Of a stretch of DNA of 20,373 bases, positions 14,077 through 20,373 are shown piece after piece. The stretch's first letter is position 1. Every line of letters starts with the position of its first letter. The stretch comes from an uncultured Sphingomonas sp. Lineage in GTDB: Bacteria > Pseudomonadota > Alphaproteobacteria > Sphingomonadales > Sphingomonadaceae. Location: the NCBI RefSeq assembly GCF_934560975.1, contig NZ_CAKTFO010000036.1:1-20373 (forward strand), read 5' to 3'. The translations under genes and the position numbers were made by a program. Below the pieces are notes generated by a model. It had not been told where the DNA came from. It worked only from the letters and a program-made list of their open reading frames with translations, and did not search any database.

Positions 14077-14947
14077 TCTGTCACCCTTATCCCTGCCACG
14101 GCTCGCGCTCATCGCAGGGCCGACCGCCAGCGGCAAGTCGGGCCGCGCAATGGCGCTGGCGGCGCGTGAAAACGGCACCATCATCAATGCCGACGCCAGC
14201 CAGGTCTATCGCGACCTCCGCATCCTGACCGCGCGGCCGAGCGCCCAGGACGAAGCGGCGGTGCCGCACCTGCTCTACGGCTATCGCGACGGCGCCCGAC
14301 CCTGCTCGGCGGTCGAGTGGGCGGTGGATGCGGCGCGTGCGATTGCGGATGTGGTGGAGGCGGGGCGGTTGCCCGTCCTGGTCGGCGGGACCGGCCTCTA
14401 TATCCGCACCCTGGTCGACGGGATCGCGCCGGTGCCGGAGATTGATCCCGATCTGCGGCAGGCGGTGCGCGCGCTTGCCCCGGGCGCGGCCCATGCGGCC
14501 CTGATGCGGGAGGATCCCGCCGCCGCCGCCCGGCTCCACCCCAACGACACCGCGCGGTCGCAACGCGCGCTGGAGGTGGTGCGCGCCACCGGCCGATCGC
14601 TGCTGACGTGGCGGGAGGAGCGCAGCGGCGGCATCGGCCATGCCTACAAGGTGGAGACGGAGGTGGTCGATCCGCCGCTGGCCGATCTGTACCGGCATTG
14701 CGACCTGCGCGTCGAACAGATGATCGCCGCGGGTGCGATCAACGAAGTCGCCCGCCTGCTCGACCGTGGTCTGCCCGCCGACGTCCCAGTCATGAAAAGC
14801 ATCGGCGTCGCGCCGCTGGCCGATTATCTCGCCGGGCATATCATGCTCGATGCGGCCATATCTGCTGTGCAGCAGGCGACCCGCAACTATGCCAAACGCC
14901 AGCGGACATGGTTCCGCCACCAACTCAAATCCGGAATTCGTAGTTAA
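14069..14947 (+). CDS. miaA: tRNA dimethylallyltransferase
   Basis: MiaA transfers a dimethylallyl group to A37 of tRNAs that read codons beginning with U. The 292-residue enzyme shows the P-loop GPTASGKS at 17-24, INADASQVYRDL at 39-50 (catalytic Asp), VGGTGLYIRTLVDGIAP at 105-121, and the HPNDTARSQRALEVVRATG tRNA-binding block. VMKSIGVAPLADYLAG and the TRNYAKRQRTWFRHQ basic stretch near the C-terminus complete the family. The start at 14069 has AAGG five bases upstream (14060-14063) and places the P-loop at the usual distance from the N-terminus. That ribosome-binding site lies in serB codons, and the promoter must lie in serB too. Length is slightly short but complete. Confidence 0.95.
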   Translation: MSTLSPLSLPRLALIAGPTASGKSGRAMALAARENGTIINADASQVYRDLRILTARPSAQDEAAVPHLLYGYRDGARPCSAVEWAVDAARAIADVVEAGRLPVLVGGTGLYIRTLVDGIAPVPEIDPDLRQAVRALAPGAAHAALMREDPAAAARLHPNDTARSQRALEVVRATGRSLLTWREERSGGIGHAYKVETEVVDPPLADLYRHCDLRVEQMIAAGAINEVARLLDRGLPADVPVMKSIGVAPLADYLAGHIMLDAAISAVQQATRNYAKRQRTWFRHQLKSGIRS

Positions 14948-15050
14948 TGACAATCGGGCTTGTTGCCGTAACGACGATATTGTCTTAGCGGAAAACTCAA
15001 GAAATTGGCGCCGGCATACCGGCTGAAATCGTTAACAGGGGTAATCGTCG

Positions 15051-16649
15051 ATGGCCATGTCCTTGAAGTGGGTGCCGTTTGCCGCGGGTTTGGCGCTGGC
15101 CGGCATGGCCGTGTCGGCGCCGGCGTCGGCGGCGACTCGCCTGGTGAAGAACCAGTCTGCCGCGGCCGGGTTGAAGCTGATGAGCCAGCTCAACGTGATC
15201 GTGTTCGACTATATGGACGCGAGCCATGACGTGGAGGGCAAGGCCTGGATCGGCGGCGATCTGCGCGGCAATGCGTGGAATGTCGGGATCGGCAATGCCA
15301 AGCAAGGCGCCGTCGCCAGCAACTTCAGCACGTTGACGGTGGGCGGCAGGCATTCCGGCGGGACGGTGAACGTCAACAACGGCGTGAACGGCAAGGCAGG
15401 CACCGTGGGCGGCAACGGCTCCTACGGCGTGACGTTTGCGGGGGATAGCAACGGCTTCAACCTGAACAGCGGCACCACCGGCCGGGTCAAGGTCGGCGGC
15501 AGCGTCAATGGCAAGGTGCAACTGGGCGCGGGGTCGAGCCTGCTGGTCGGCCGCAACATCGCTTCGGACCTGACGCTGGGCAGCGGCAGCGTTGCGCGGG
15601 TTGGCGGGTCGATCGGCGGCAACACCACCCTGGCATCTGGCGTTGCCGGGCGCGAGACCCGGCTGACTGTCGGCGGCAATACCGGCCAGATCAACGGCAG
15701 CGATCGCAACGTCATTCAGGTCGGCGGCAACGTGAATGGCGCCAATCTCGGTACGGGATCGCAGTTGACCATGTCGGGGGCGCTGACCGGCAATTTCAAC
15801 CTCAACGGCGACAAGAACACGGTCGTCCGGCTCGGCAGGTACACCGGCAATTCCAACCCGCTGAACAACGGCCAGACCGTCTATGTCGGCAATGCCGGCA
15901 CCAACAAGACGGGCTGGTTCTTCTCGCAGCCCAAGCCGGCCGCGCCCGCGCCGATCGCCACGGCCGACCTGCCCAACGTATCGGCGCCGACCGCGGTGAT
16001 GCTGTCGGACCTGACCGCGCTTTCGGCGCATCTCAAGACGCTGCCGACCAACGGCAGCAACAGCATCGTCAAGACGGCGGCAGGCCCGGGGTCGACCACC
16101 TATGACTGGCTGTTCAAGACGGGCGCGGCGGCGACGTCGGACGGTTATGCGGTGTTCAACGTCACGGCCGGCCAGTTGCTCGGCACGACCGGGGGCAGCG
16201 TGCGCAACATCGGCTTCGATCTGGGCGGGACCTCCGCCGCGCTGCCGATCGTGGTGAACATCACCGGCGCCGGCGCCTCCACCTGGAACTGGAACCTCAA
16301 CGCGTTGGGCAGCGCCTACGGTTCTGCGCTCAATCAACAGATCATCTGGAACTTCGCGGATGCCACCGGCACCCTCAACTTCAACACGTTGGTGCATGGG
16401 TCGGTGCTGGCACTGGGCGCGACCGTGACCAACGTCACCCCGATCGAAGGCTCGGTCGTGGCCCGCATCTTCAAGCAGGGCGGCGAGGTCCACCTCGGCA
16501 CCTACAACGGCAATGACCGGATCGTGGAGACGGTGGAGGACAATCCTCCGGCGGTGCCCGAGCCGGCAAGCTGGGCGACGATGCTGATCGGCTTCGGCTT
16601 CGTCGGCTCCATGATTCGCCGTCGTCGTGGTACGCTGGCAACGGCCTGA
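15051..16649 (+). CDS. Secreted choice-of-anchor A protein with PEPxxWA-type C-terminal anchor
   Basis: The 532-residue protein has a signal peptide (MAMSLKWVPFAAGLALAGMA then VSAPASA, cleavage near 27). A choice-of-anchor A domain follows, beginning LMSQLNVIVFDYMDASHDVEG and GKAWIGGDLRG. Residues about 95-285 are Gly/Asn-rich with recurring VGG-(N/S)-x-(N/G)G and LGSGS units every 20-25 residues, likely a parallel beta-helix. The distal half has FNVTAGQLL, IVVNITGAGASTWNWNLN and EGSVVARIFKQGGEVHLGTYNG, typical of these surface proteins. The C-terminus has VPEP (502-505), W508-A509, a hydrophobic helix and RRRR, the exosortase sorting signal of sphingomonads. It is probably surface-bound or released into matrix; the role is unknown. 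AGGGG lies nine bases before ATG 15051. Neighbours give no functional clue. Confidence 0.88.
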   Translation: MAMSLKWVPFAAGLALAGMAVSAPASAATRLVKNQSAAAGLKLMSQLNVIVFDYMDASHDVEGKAWIGGDLRGNAWNVGIGNAKQGAVASNFSTLTVGGRHSGGTVNVNNGVNGKAGTVGGNGSYGVTFAGDSNGFNLNSGTTGRVKVGGSVNGKVQLGAGSSLLVGRNIASDLTLGSGSVARVGGSIGGNTTLASGVAGRETRLTVGGNTGQINGSDRNVIQVGGNVNGANLGTGSQLTMSGALTGNFNLNGDKNTVVRLGRYTGNSNPLNNGQTVYVGNAGTNKTGWFFSQPKPAAPAPIATADLPNVSAPTAVMLSDLTALSAHLKTLPTNGSNSIVKTAAGPGSTTYDWLFKTGAAATSDGYAVFNVTAGQLLGTTGGSVRNIGFDLGGTSAALPIVVNITGAGASTWNWNLNALGSAYGSALNQQIIWNFADATGTLNFNTLVHGSVLALGATVTNVTPIEGSVVARIFKQGGEVHLGTYNGNDRIVETVEDNPPAVPEPASWATMLIGFGFVGSMIRRRRGTLATA

Positions 16650-16670
16650 CCGGGTGACAGTCTGACGGGC

Positions 16671-16705
16671 AAAGGCCGCCTTCCTGTGGGAAGGCGGCCT
16701 TTTTC
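16671..16705 (+). terminator. Rho-independent terminator of the choice-of-anchor A gene
   Basis: AAAGGCCGCCTTCC at 16671-16684 is perfectly complementary to 16689-16702, with a four-base loop. The 3' arm merges into a run of T residues (16700-16704). The stem also has an A-rich 5' flank, so some bidirectional activity is possible. It insulates the downstream ilvB gene. Confidence 0.92.
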
Positions 16706-16836
16706 TTATGCGGGAGAAGTACGTCAGGCACGTTTATGTCCGCTGAACGCCGTAAAAAGACATTAAATTGCGTGTTCGACATTGACCTGCGCAATGTTGT
16801 CCGCTAGGCGGCCACCTCTCCTTGAAGAGCGGTAGC
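16706..16836 (+). promoter_or_regulatory. Presumed promoter/leader region of ilvB
   Basis: This 131-bp stretch follows a strong terminator and precedes ilvB, so it should contain the ilv promoter. TTGACC at 16782-16787 is a fair -35 candidate, but the sequence 17 bp downstream (TAGGCG) is a poor -10. I see no leader peptide rich in Ile, Val or Leu codons, and no terminator/antiterminator pair of the classic attenuator type. Confidence 0.35.
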
Positions 16837-18597
16837 ATGACCCACGAACGAACCGGCGCGGACATCCTGATCGAGACCCTGACCGACCTCGGTGTCGAGG
16901 TCGTGTTCGGCTATCCCGGCGGCGCGGTGCTTCCGATCTACGATGCCCTATTCAAGCATGGCCAGGCCCATGGCGACCAGGCGATCCAGCACATCCTGGT
17001 GCGGCAGGAGGGCGGGGCCGCCCATGCCGCCGAGGGTTATGCCCGCTCCACCGGCAAATGCGGGGTGGTGCTGGTGACGTCGGGGCCGGGCGCGACCAAC
17101 GCGGTGACCGGCATTGCCGACGCGCTGATGGACTCCATCCCGATGCTGGTCATCACCGGCCAGGTGCCGACCGCGCTGATCGGCTCCGACGCGTTCCAGG
17201 AATGCGACACGGTAGGCATCACCCGCCACTGCACCAAGCAGAATTACCTGGTGAAGGACCCGGCCGAACTGGAAGGCGTGATCCGCGAGGCGTTCGCCAT
17301 CGCCACCACCGGTCGTCCCGGCCCGGTGCTGATCGACCTGCCCAAGGACGTGCAGGTCGCGACCGCCGTCTCCAAGCCGCCGCGCACCAGCCACAATTAC
17401 CGCCCGCAGGTCACGCCCGATCCCGCTTTGATCAAGGCTGCGGTGGAGATGATCGCCGCGGCCGAGCGGCCGGTCTTCTACACCGGCGGCGGAATCATCA
17501 ATGCCGGTCCGGCGGCGAGCGAGGCCTTGCGCGAACTGGTGGCGCTGACCGGCGCGCCGGTCACCTCCACCCTGATGGGTCTGGGGGCGCTGCCCGCATC
17601 CGCGCCGCAATGGCTGGGCATGTTGGGCATGCACGGCACCTATGAAGCCAATCATGCGATGAACCAGGCCGACCTGATCGTCGCGCTGGGCGCCCGCTTC
17701 GACGATCGCGTCACGGGGCGGCTGGATTCCTTTGCCCCTCATGCGCGCAAGATCCATGTCGATATCGACCGTTCGTCGATCAACAAGATCGTAGCGGCCG
17801 AACTCGGCATCGTCGCCGATTGCGCGCAGGCGATCGCGGCGATGGTGTCCCTGTGGAAACAGCGCGGGCACCAGCCGCAGGACCTGGCCAACTGGTATGG
17901 CCGGATCGACGGCTGGCGGGCGATGCACTGCCTCGACTATCCGGAAAGCGAGACCGAGATCATGCCGCAGCGTGCGATCCGCGCGCTGTACCAGGCGACC
18001 AAGGATCGCGCGCCGATCATCACGACCGAGGTCGGCCAGCACCAGATGTGGGCCGCGCAGCATTTCGGCTTCGAAAGCCCGAACAAGTGGCTGACCAGCG
18101 GCGGCCTGGGCACGATGGGCTATGGCCTGCCGGCCGCGATCGGCGCGCAGATCGGCTATCCCGACGCGCTGGTGATCGACATTGCCGGCGAAGCGTCGAT
18201 CCAGATGAACATCCAGGAACTCGGCACGGCCAGCCAATATGACCTGCCGGTCAAGATATTCATTCTCAACAACGAATATATGGGCATGGTCCGCCAGTGG
18301 CAGGACCTGACCTATCAGGGTCGCCATTCGCATTCCTATTCGGATTCGCTGCCCGATTTCGTGAAGCTGGCGGAGGCCTATGGCTGGAAGGGCATCCGGA
18401 TCGAGCGGCCGGACCAGCTGGACGGCGGCATTGCGGAGATGCTGGCCTATCCGGGGCCGGTGATTGTGGATTGCTGCGTGTCCAAGCACGCCAATTGCTT
18501 TCCGATGATCCCGAGCGGGGCGGCGCACACGGAAATGATCCTGTGGGCCAACGAAGTGTCGGGCGAGATGGACGACGAGGCGCGCGCTTTGGTCTGA
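16837..18597 (+). CDS. ilvB: Acetolactate synthase large (catalytic) subunit
   Basis: The enzyme makes acetolactate or acetohydroxybutyrate from pyruvate, the first common step to valine, leucine and isoleucine. The 586-residue subunit is TPP- and FAD-dependent. FGYPGGAVLPIYDA is at 24-37, the catalytic Glu in VRQEGGAAHAAEGYA is E58, SGPGATNAVTGIADA follows, then SDAFQECDTVGITRHCTKQN and ALGARFDDRVTG (FAD region). The TPP/Mg motif is IAGEASIQMN...ILNNEY, with G451-E452 and N478-N479. The usual Asp of this motif is Glu here. The QW-D-TYQGRHSHSY segment is normal. ATG 16837 gives the conserved MTHERTGADILIETL start; a TTG 15 bases upstream is the only alternative. GAAGAG lies about seven bases before the ATG. 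Partner IlvN follows after 56 bp. Confidence 0.97.
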   Translation: MTHERTGADILIETLTDLGVEVVFGYPGGAVLPIYDALFKHGQAHGDQAIQHILVRQEGGAAHAAEGYARSTGKCGVVLVTSGPGATNAVTGIADALMDSIPMLVITGQVPTALIGSDAFQECDTVGITRHCTKQNYLVKDPAELEGVIREAFAIATTGRPGPVLIDLPKDVQVATAVSKPPRTSHNYRPQVTPDPALIKAAVEMIAAAERPVFYTGGGIINAGPAASEALRELVALTGAPVTSTLMGLGALPASAPQWLGMLGMHGTYEANHAMNQADLIVALGARFDDRVTGRLDSFAPHARKIHVDIDRSSINKIVAAELGIVADCAQAIAAMVSLWKQRGHQPQDLANWYGRIDGWRAMHCLDYPESETEIMPQRAIRALYQATKDRAPIITTEVGQHQMWAAQHFGFESPNKWLTSGGLGTMGYGLPAAIGAQIGYPDALVIDIAGEASIQMNIQELGTASQYDLPVKIFILNNEYMGMVRQWQDLTYQGRHSHSYSDSLPDFVKLAEAYGWKGIRIERPDQLDGGIAEMLAYPGPVIVDCCVSKHANCFPMIPSGAAHTEMILWANEVSGEMDDEARALV

Positions 18598-18631
18598 TCG
18601 CCGGCCTGTCCGATCCTTCCCGTTCCTGCGA

Positions 18632-18651
18632 TCCCGGCTGTCCGGCCGGGA
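18632..18651 (+). promoter_or_regulatory. Hairpin abutting the ilvN start
   Basis: TCCCGGC at 18632-18638 pairs perfectly with GCCGGGA at 18645-18651 across a six-base loop. The 3' arm ends two bases before the ATG at 18654 and covers the only GG-rich stretch there. It could limit initiation at that ATG or favour the ATG at 18669. Confidence 0.35.
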
Positions 18652-18653
18652 CC

Positions 18654-19184
18654 ATGAAAGACGACACGATGCATATTCGCACCGAAGCCGCCGAGCGGCA
18701 CACCTTGTCCGTGACCGTCGCCAACGAACCCGGCATCCTCGCCCGGATCGCGGGCATGTTCGCGGGCCGCGGCTACAATATCGAAAGCCTGACCGTGGCC
18801 GAGGTGACGGAGGACGAGACGGTCAGCCGCATCACCATCGTCACCACGGCATCGCCGGCGATGATGGAACAGATCATCGCCCAGCTCGATCGCCTGCCGC
18901 CGGTGCACCGCGTCCACGATCTGACGGCCGAGGGACCGCATGTGGAGCGCGAACTGGCGCTGGTGAAGGTCAAGGGCACGGGCGACCACCGGATCGAGGC
19001 ATTGCGCCTGGCGGAGGTGTATCGCGCCCGCGTGGTCGACGCGACCATTTCCAGCTTCGTGTTCGAGGTGACGGGCGGGACCGAAAAGGTCGACAAGTTC
19101 CTGGAGTTGATGCGCGAGGTCGGCCTGATCGAGGTCGCGCGCACCGGCGTGGCAGCAATCGCGCGTGGGCAGATGGTGGATTGA
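18654..19184 (+). CDS. ilvN: Acetolactate synthase small (regulatory) subunit
   Basis: IlvN stimulates IlvB and mediates feedback inhibition, classically by valine. The 176-residue product has an N-terminal ACT domain (about 17-90) with TLSVTVANEPGILARIAGMF, RGYNIESLTVA and SRITIVTT. The second ACT-like C-terminal domain begins ELALVKVKGTGDHRIEALRLAEVYRARVVD and ends GLIEVARTGVAAIARG. All are standard for the short alphaproteobacterial IlvN/IlvH. Two ATGs are possible: 18654 (MKDDTMHIR) and 18669 (MHIRTEAAERHTL). The second starts nearer the conserved region and avoids the hairpin at 18632-18651, but neither has a strong ribosome-binding site. It lies 56 bp after ilvB and 96 bp before ilvC. 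Confidence 0.95.
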   Translation: MKDDTMHIRTEAAERHTLSVTVANEPGILARIAGMFAGRGYNIESLTVAEVTEDETVSRITIVTTASPAMMEQIIAQLDRLPPVHRVHDLTAEGPHVERELALVKVKGTGDHRIEALRLAEVYRARVVDATISSFVFEVTGGTEKVDKFLELMREVGLIEVARTGVAAIARGQMVD

Positions 19185-19192
19185 TAGTCGGT

Positions 19193-19254
19193 GCTTCCGC
19201 CCGTGCGGGAGCCAGGTTCAGCGGTCGGAGCGGGGCTCCTGCGTTCGCAGGAGC
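19193..19254. repeat. Pair of mutually inverted hairpin repeats between ilvN and ilvC (REP-doublet-like)
   Basis: GCTTCCGC at 19193-19200 pairs with GCGGGAGC at 19205-19212 (one G-U). GCTCCTGCG at 19235-19243 pairs perfectly with CGCAGGAGC at 19246-19254. Read on opposite strands, the two hairpins share the order GTGCTYCYGC...GCRGGAGCC, so they look like two copies of one element facing each other, as in REP doublets. The second also shares its core with the palindrome at 1469-1496. Neither has a T-run. They lie in the ilvN-ilvC transcript upstream of the ilvC ribosome-binding site and could protect or separate the messages. Confidence 0.55.
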
Positions 19255-19280
19255 ACGAGACCGAGCAAGAGGGAAGCACA

Positions 19281-20300
19281 ATGCGCGTTTATTACGATTC
19301 GGATGCGGACATCGGCCTGATCAAGGGCAAGAAGGTGGCGATCGTCGGCTATGGCAGCCAAGGCCATGCCCATGCCCAGAATCTGCGCGATTCCGGCGTT
19401 CCTGAGATTGCGATCGGCCTTCGTTCCGGTTCCGCTTCGGCCAAGAAGGCGGAAGAAGCGGGCTTTCAGGTGATGACGGTCGCGGATGCGGCCAGGTGGG
19501 CCGACATCGTCATGATCCTCGCCCCCGACGAGCATCAGGCCGGCATCTGGGAAAAGGACATCAAGGACAATATCCGCGACGGCGCGGCGATTGCCTTCGC
19601 CCACGGCCTCAACGTCCATTTCGGCCTGATCGAGCCGCAGGCCGGCATCGACGTGTTCATGATCGCGCCCAAGGGCCCCGGCCACACCGTGCGCGGCGAG
19701 TATGTGAAGGGCGGCGGCGTCCCCTGCCTGATCGCGATCCACCAGGATGCGAGCGGCAATGCGCATGACGTGGCGCTCTCCTATGCGAGCGCGGTCGGCG
19801 GCGGCCGTTCGGGCGTGATCGAGACGAGCTTCAAGGAAGAGTGCGAAACCGACCTGTTCGGCGAGCAGGCGGTGCTGTGCGGCGGCCTCAGCCACCTGAT
19901 CATGGCCGGCTATGAAACGCTGGTCGAGGCGGGCTACGCGCCCGAAATGGCCTATTTCGAATGCCTCCACGAAGTGAAGCTGATCGTCGACCTGATGTAT
20001 GAAGGCGGCATCGCCAATATGCGCTATTCGATCAGCAACACCGCCGAATATGGCGATTACCACACCGGCCCGCGCATCATCACCGACGAAACCAAGGCAG
20101 AGATGAAGCGCGTCCTAGCGGACATCCAGGGTGGCCGCTTCGTGCAGCGTTTCATGATGGACAACCGCATGGGCAATCCGGAAATGAAGGCCAGCCGCAA
20201 GCTGCAGGCGGAGCATGGCATCGAGAAGGTCGGCAACGAACTGCGCGCGATGATGCCGTGGATTTCCAAGAACAAGCTGGTCGACAAGGACCGCAACTAG
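19281..20300 (+). CDS. ilvC: Ketol-acid reductoisomerase (class I, NADP-dependent type)
   Basis: IlvC isomerises and reduces acetolactate or acetohydroxybutyrate using a reduced nicotinamide cofactor and Mg. The 339-residue length is that of class I enzymes. The N-terminal Rossmann motif GYGSQGHAHAQNLRDSG is at 23-39, and the cofactor-phosphate loop reads LRSGSASAKKA. MIAPKGPGHTVRGEY, the Mg-binding ETDLFGEQAVLCGG and FECLHEVKLIVDLMYEGGI follow. The C-terminus MPWISKNKLVDKDRN is complete. ATG 19281 has AGAGGGA about seven bases upstream and gives the conserved MRVYYDSDADIGLIKGKKV start; an in-frame extension to 19191 would run through the hairpin repeats. The stop TAG lies directly against an insertion sequence, yet the protein is intact. 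Confidence 0.97.
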   Translation: MRVYYDSDADIGLIKGKKVAIVGYGSQGHAHAQNLRDSGVPEIAIGLRSGSASAKKAEEAGFQVMTVADAARWADIVMILAPDEHQAGIWEKDIKDNIRDGAAIAFAHGLNVHFGLIEPQAGIDVFMIAPKGPGHTVRGEYVKGGGVPCLIAIHQDASGNAHDVALSYASAVGGGRSGVIETSFKEECETDLFGEQAVLCGGLSHLIMAGYETLVEAGYAPEMAYFECLHEVKLIVDLMYEGGIANMRYSISNTAEYGDYHTGPRIITDETKAEMKRVLADIQGGRFVQRFMMDNRMGNPEMKASRKLQAEHGIEKVGNELRAMMPWISKNKLVDKDRN

Positions 20301-20373
20301 GTCGTAGACTCATAAGCTCGGAGCCACAGCCGCATTGAGGCAAGCTGGACCATGGCGAGGAAGTTGGTGGCGA
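20297..20373 (-). CDS. IS5-family transposase, C-terminal end (partial)
   Basis: Reading inward from the right edge on the minus strand, the frame encodes NFLAMVQLASMRLWLR followed by AYESTT and a TAG at 20299-20297. This is the familiar C-terminus of IS5-family (IS427/IS1031-like) DDE transposases, recalled from family knowledge rather than searched. Only 24 full codons lie in the window. The stop codon is formed by the palindromic CTAG at 20297-20300, the same four bases that contain the ilvC stop on the other strand. The transposase thus reads convergently into ilvC and appears to take its stop codon from the target site. Confidence 0.75.
   Translation of the reverse strand, partial: ATNFLAMVQLASMRLWLRAYESTT
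20300..20373 (-). mobile_element. End of an IS5-family insertion sequence abutting ilvC
   Basis: The element terminus begins at about 20300-20301 with GGTCGTAGACTCATAAGCTC, the likely terminal inverted repeat, and continues out of the window. The junction is CTAG at 20297-20300, which fits the TA or YTAR-type target duplications of IS5-family elements. The exact boundary and the other end cannot be seen here. Confidence 0.65.

Noticed and set aside
14949..14984. Six-base inverted repeat GACAAT/ATTGTC upstream of the choice-of-anchor A gene
   Set aside because: Too short and too widely spaced to separate from chance; no supporting promoter elements nearby.
15330..15800. CRISPR-like or direct DNA repeats within the choice-of-anchor A gene
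   Set aside because: The periodicity is at the protein level (VGG/LGSG units). The DNA units vary and have no constant spacer pattern.
16948..18528. A 526-codon minus-strand open frame
   Set aside because: It is the antisense shadow of ilvB, rich in His/Arg/Gln/Asp, with no domain recognisable.
19191..19280. Longer ilvC start
   Set aside because: It would translate through both hairpin repeats. ATG 19281 has a good ribosome-binding site and gives the standard 339-residue enzyme.

Overview
The window is high-GC bacterial DNA read as a Sphingomonas-like alphaproteobacterium (order Sphingomonadales). The basis is a PEPxxWA-type exosorting tail on a secreted protein, the alphaproteobacterial protein sequences throughout, and an S5 protein with a long Arg/Gly-rich N-terminus. 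This is inferred from family resemblance; no database was searched.

Positions 1-4332 are the distal part of the spc ribosomal operon: the rplF tail, rplR, rpsE, rpmD, rplO, secY and adk. Unlike the textbook operon it is interrupted twice. A 347-bp gap after rpmD starts with a strong intrinsic terminator and holds a perfect 28-nt palindrome. A second terminator-like hairpin separates rplO from secY. The genes rpsM, rpsK, rpoA and rplQ, which commonly follow adk, are absent here.

Positions 4570-8370 hold a small accessory locus that fits a CDP-activated head-group pathway. It has a Wzx/MOP-type flippase (-), a LicC-like phospho-alcohol cytidylyltransferase (+), a HIT-family protein (-), and a CDP-alcohol phosphotransferase (-) fused to what looks like a degenerate nucleotidyltransferase domain. 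This is the best candidate in the window for an uncharacterised pathway.

Positions 8461-13179 form a tightly packed plus-strand run: a DUF3089 alpha/beta hydrolase, ruvX, pyrB, a dihydroorotase homologue that has lost most of its metal ligands (a PyrC'/PyrX-type partner of PyrB), and a secreted Sel1/SPOR protein. serB (-) and miaA (+) follow. Their start codons overlap head to head, so each gene carries the other's ribosome-binding site.

Positions 15051-16649 encode a large secreted choice-of-anchor A protein with a PEP-CTERM-type tail, closed by a perfect 14-bp terminator stem. Positions 16837-20300 are the branched-chain amino acid genes ilvB, ilvN and ilvC. A pair of mutually inverted hairpins lies between ilvN and ilvC, and one is related to the palindrome in the ribosomal operon, which suggests a REP-like family. 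At the right edge, directly against the ilvC stop codon, is the end of an IS5-family insertion sequence. Its transposase reads on the minus strand and shares the CTAG that forms the ilvC stop. No tRNA, rRNA or CRISPR was seen.
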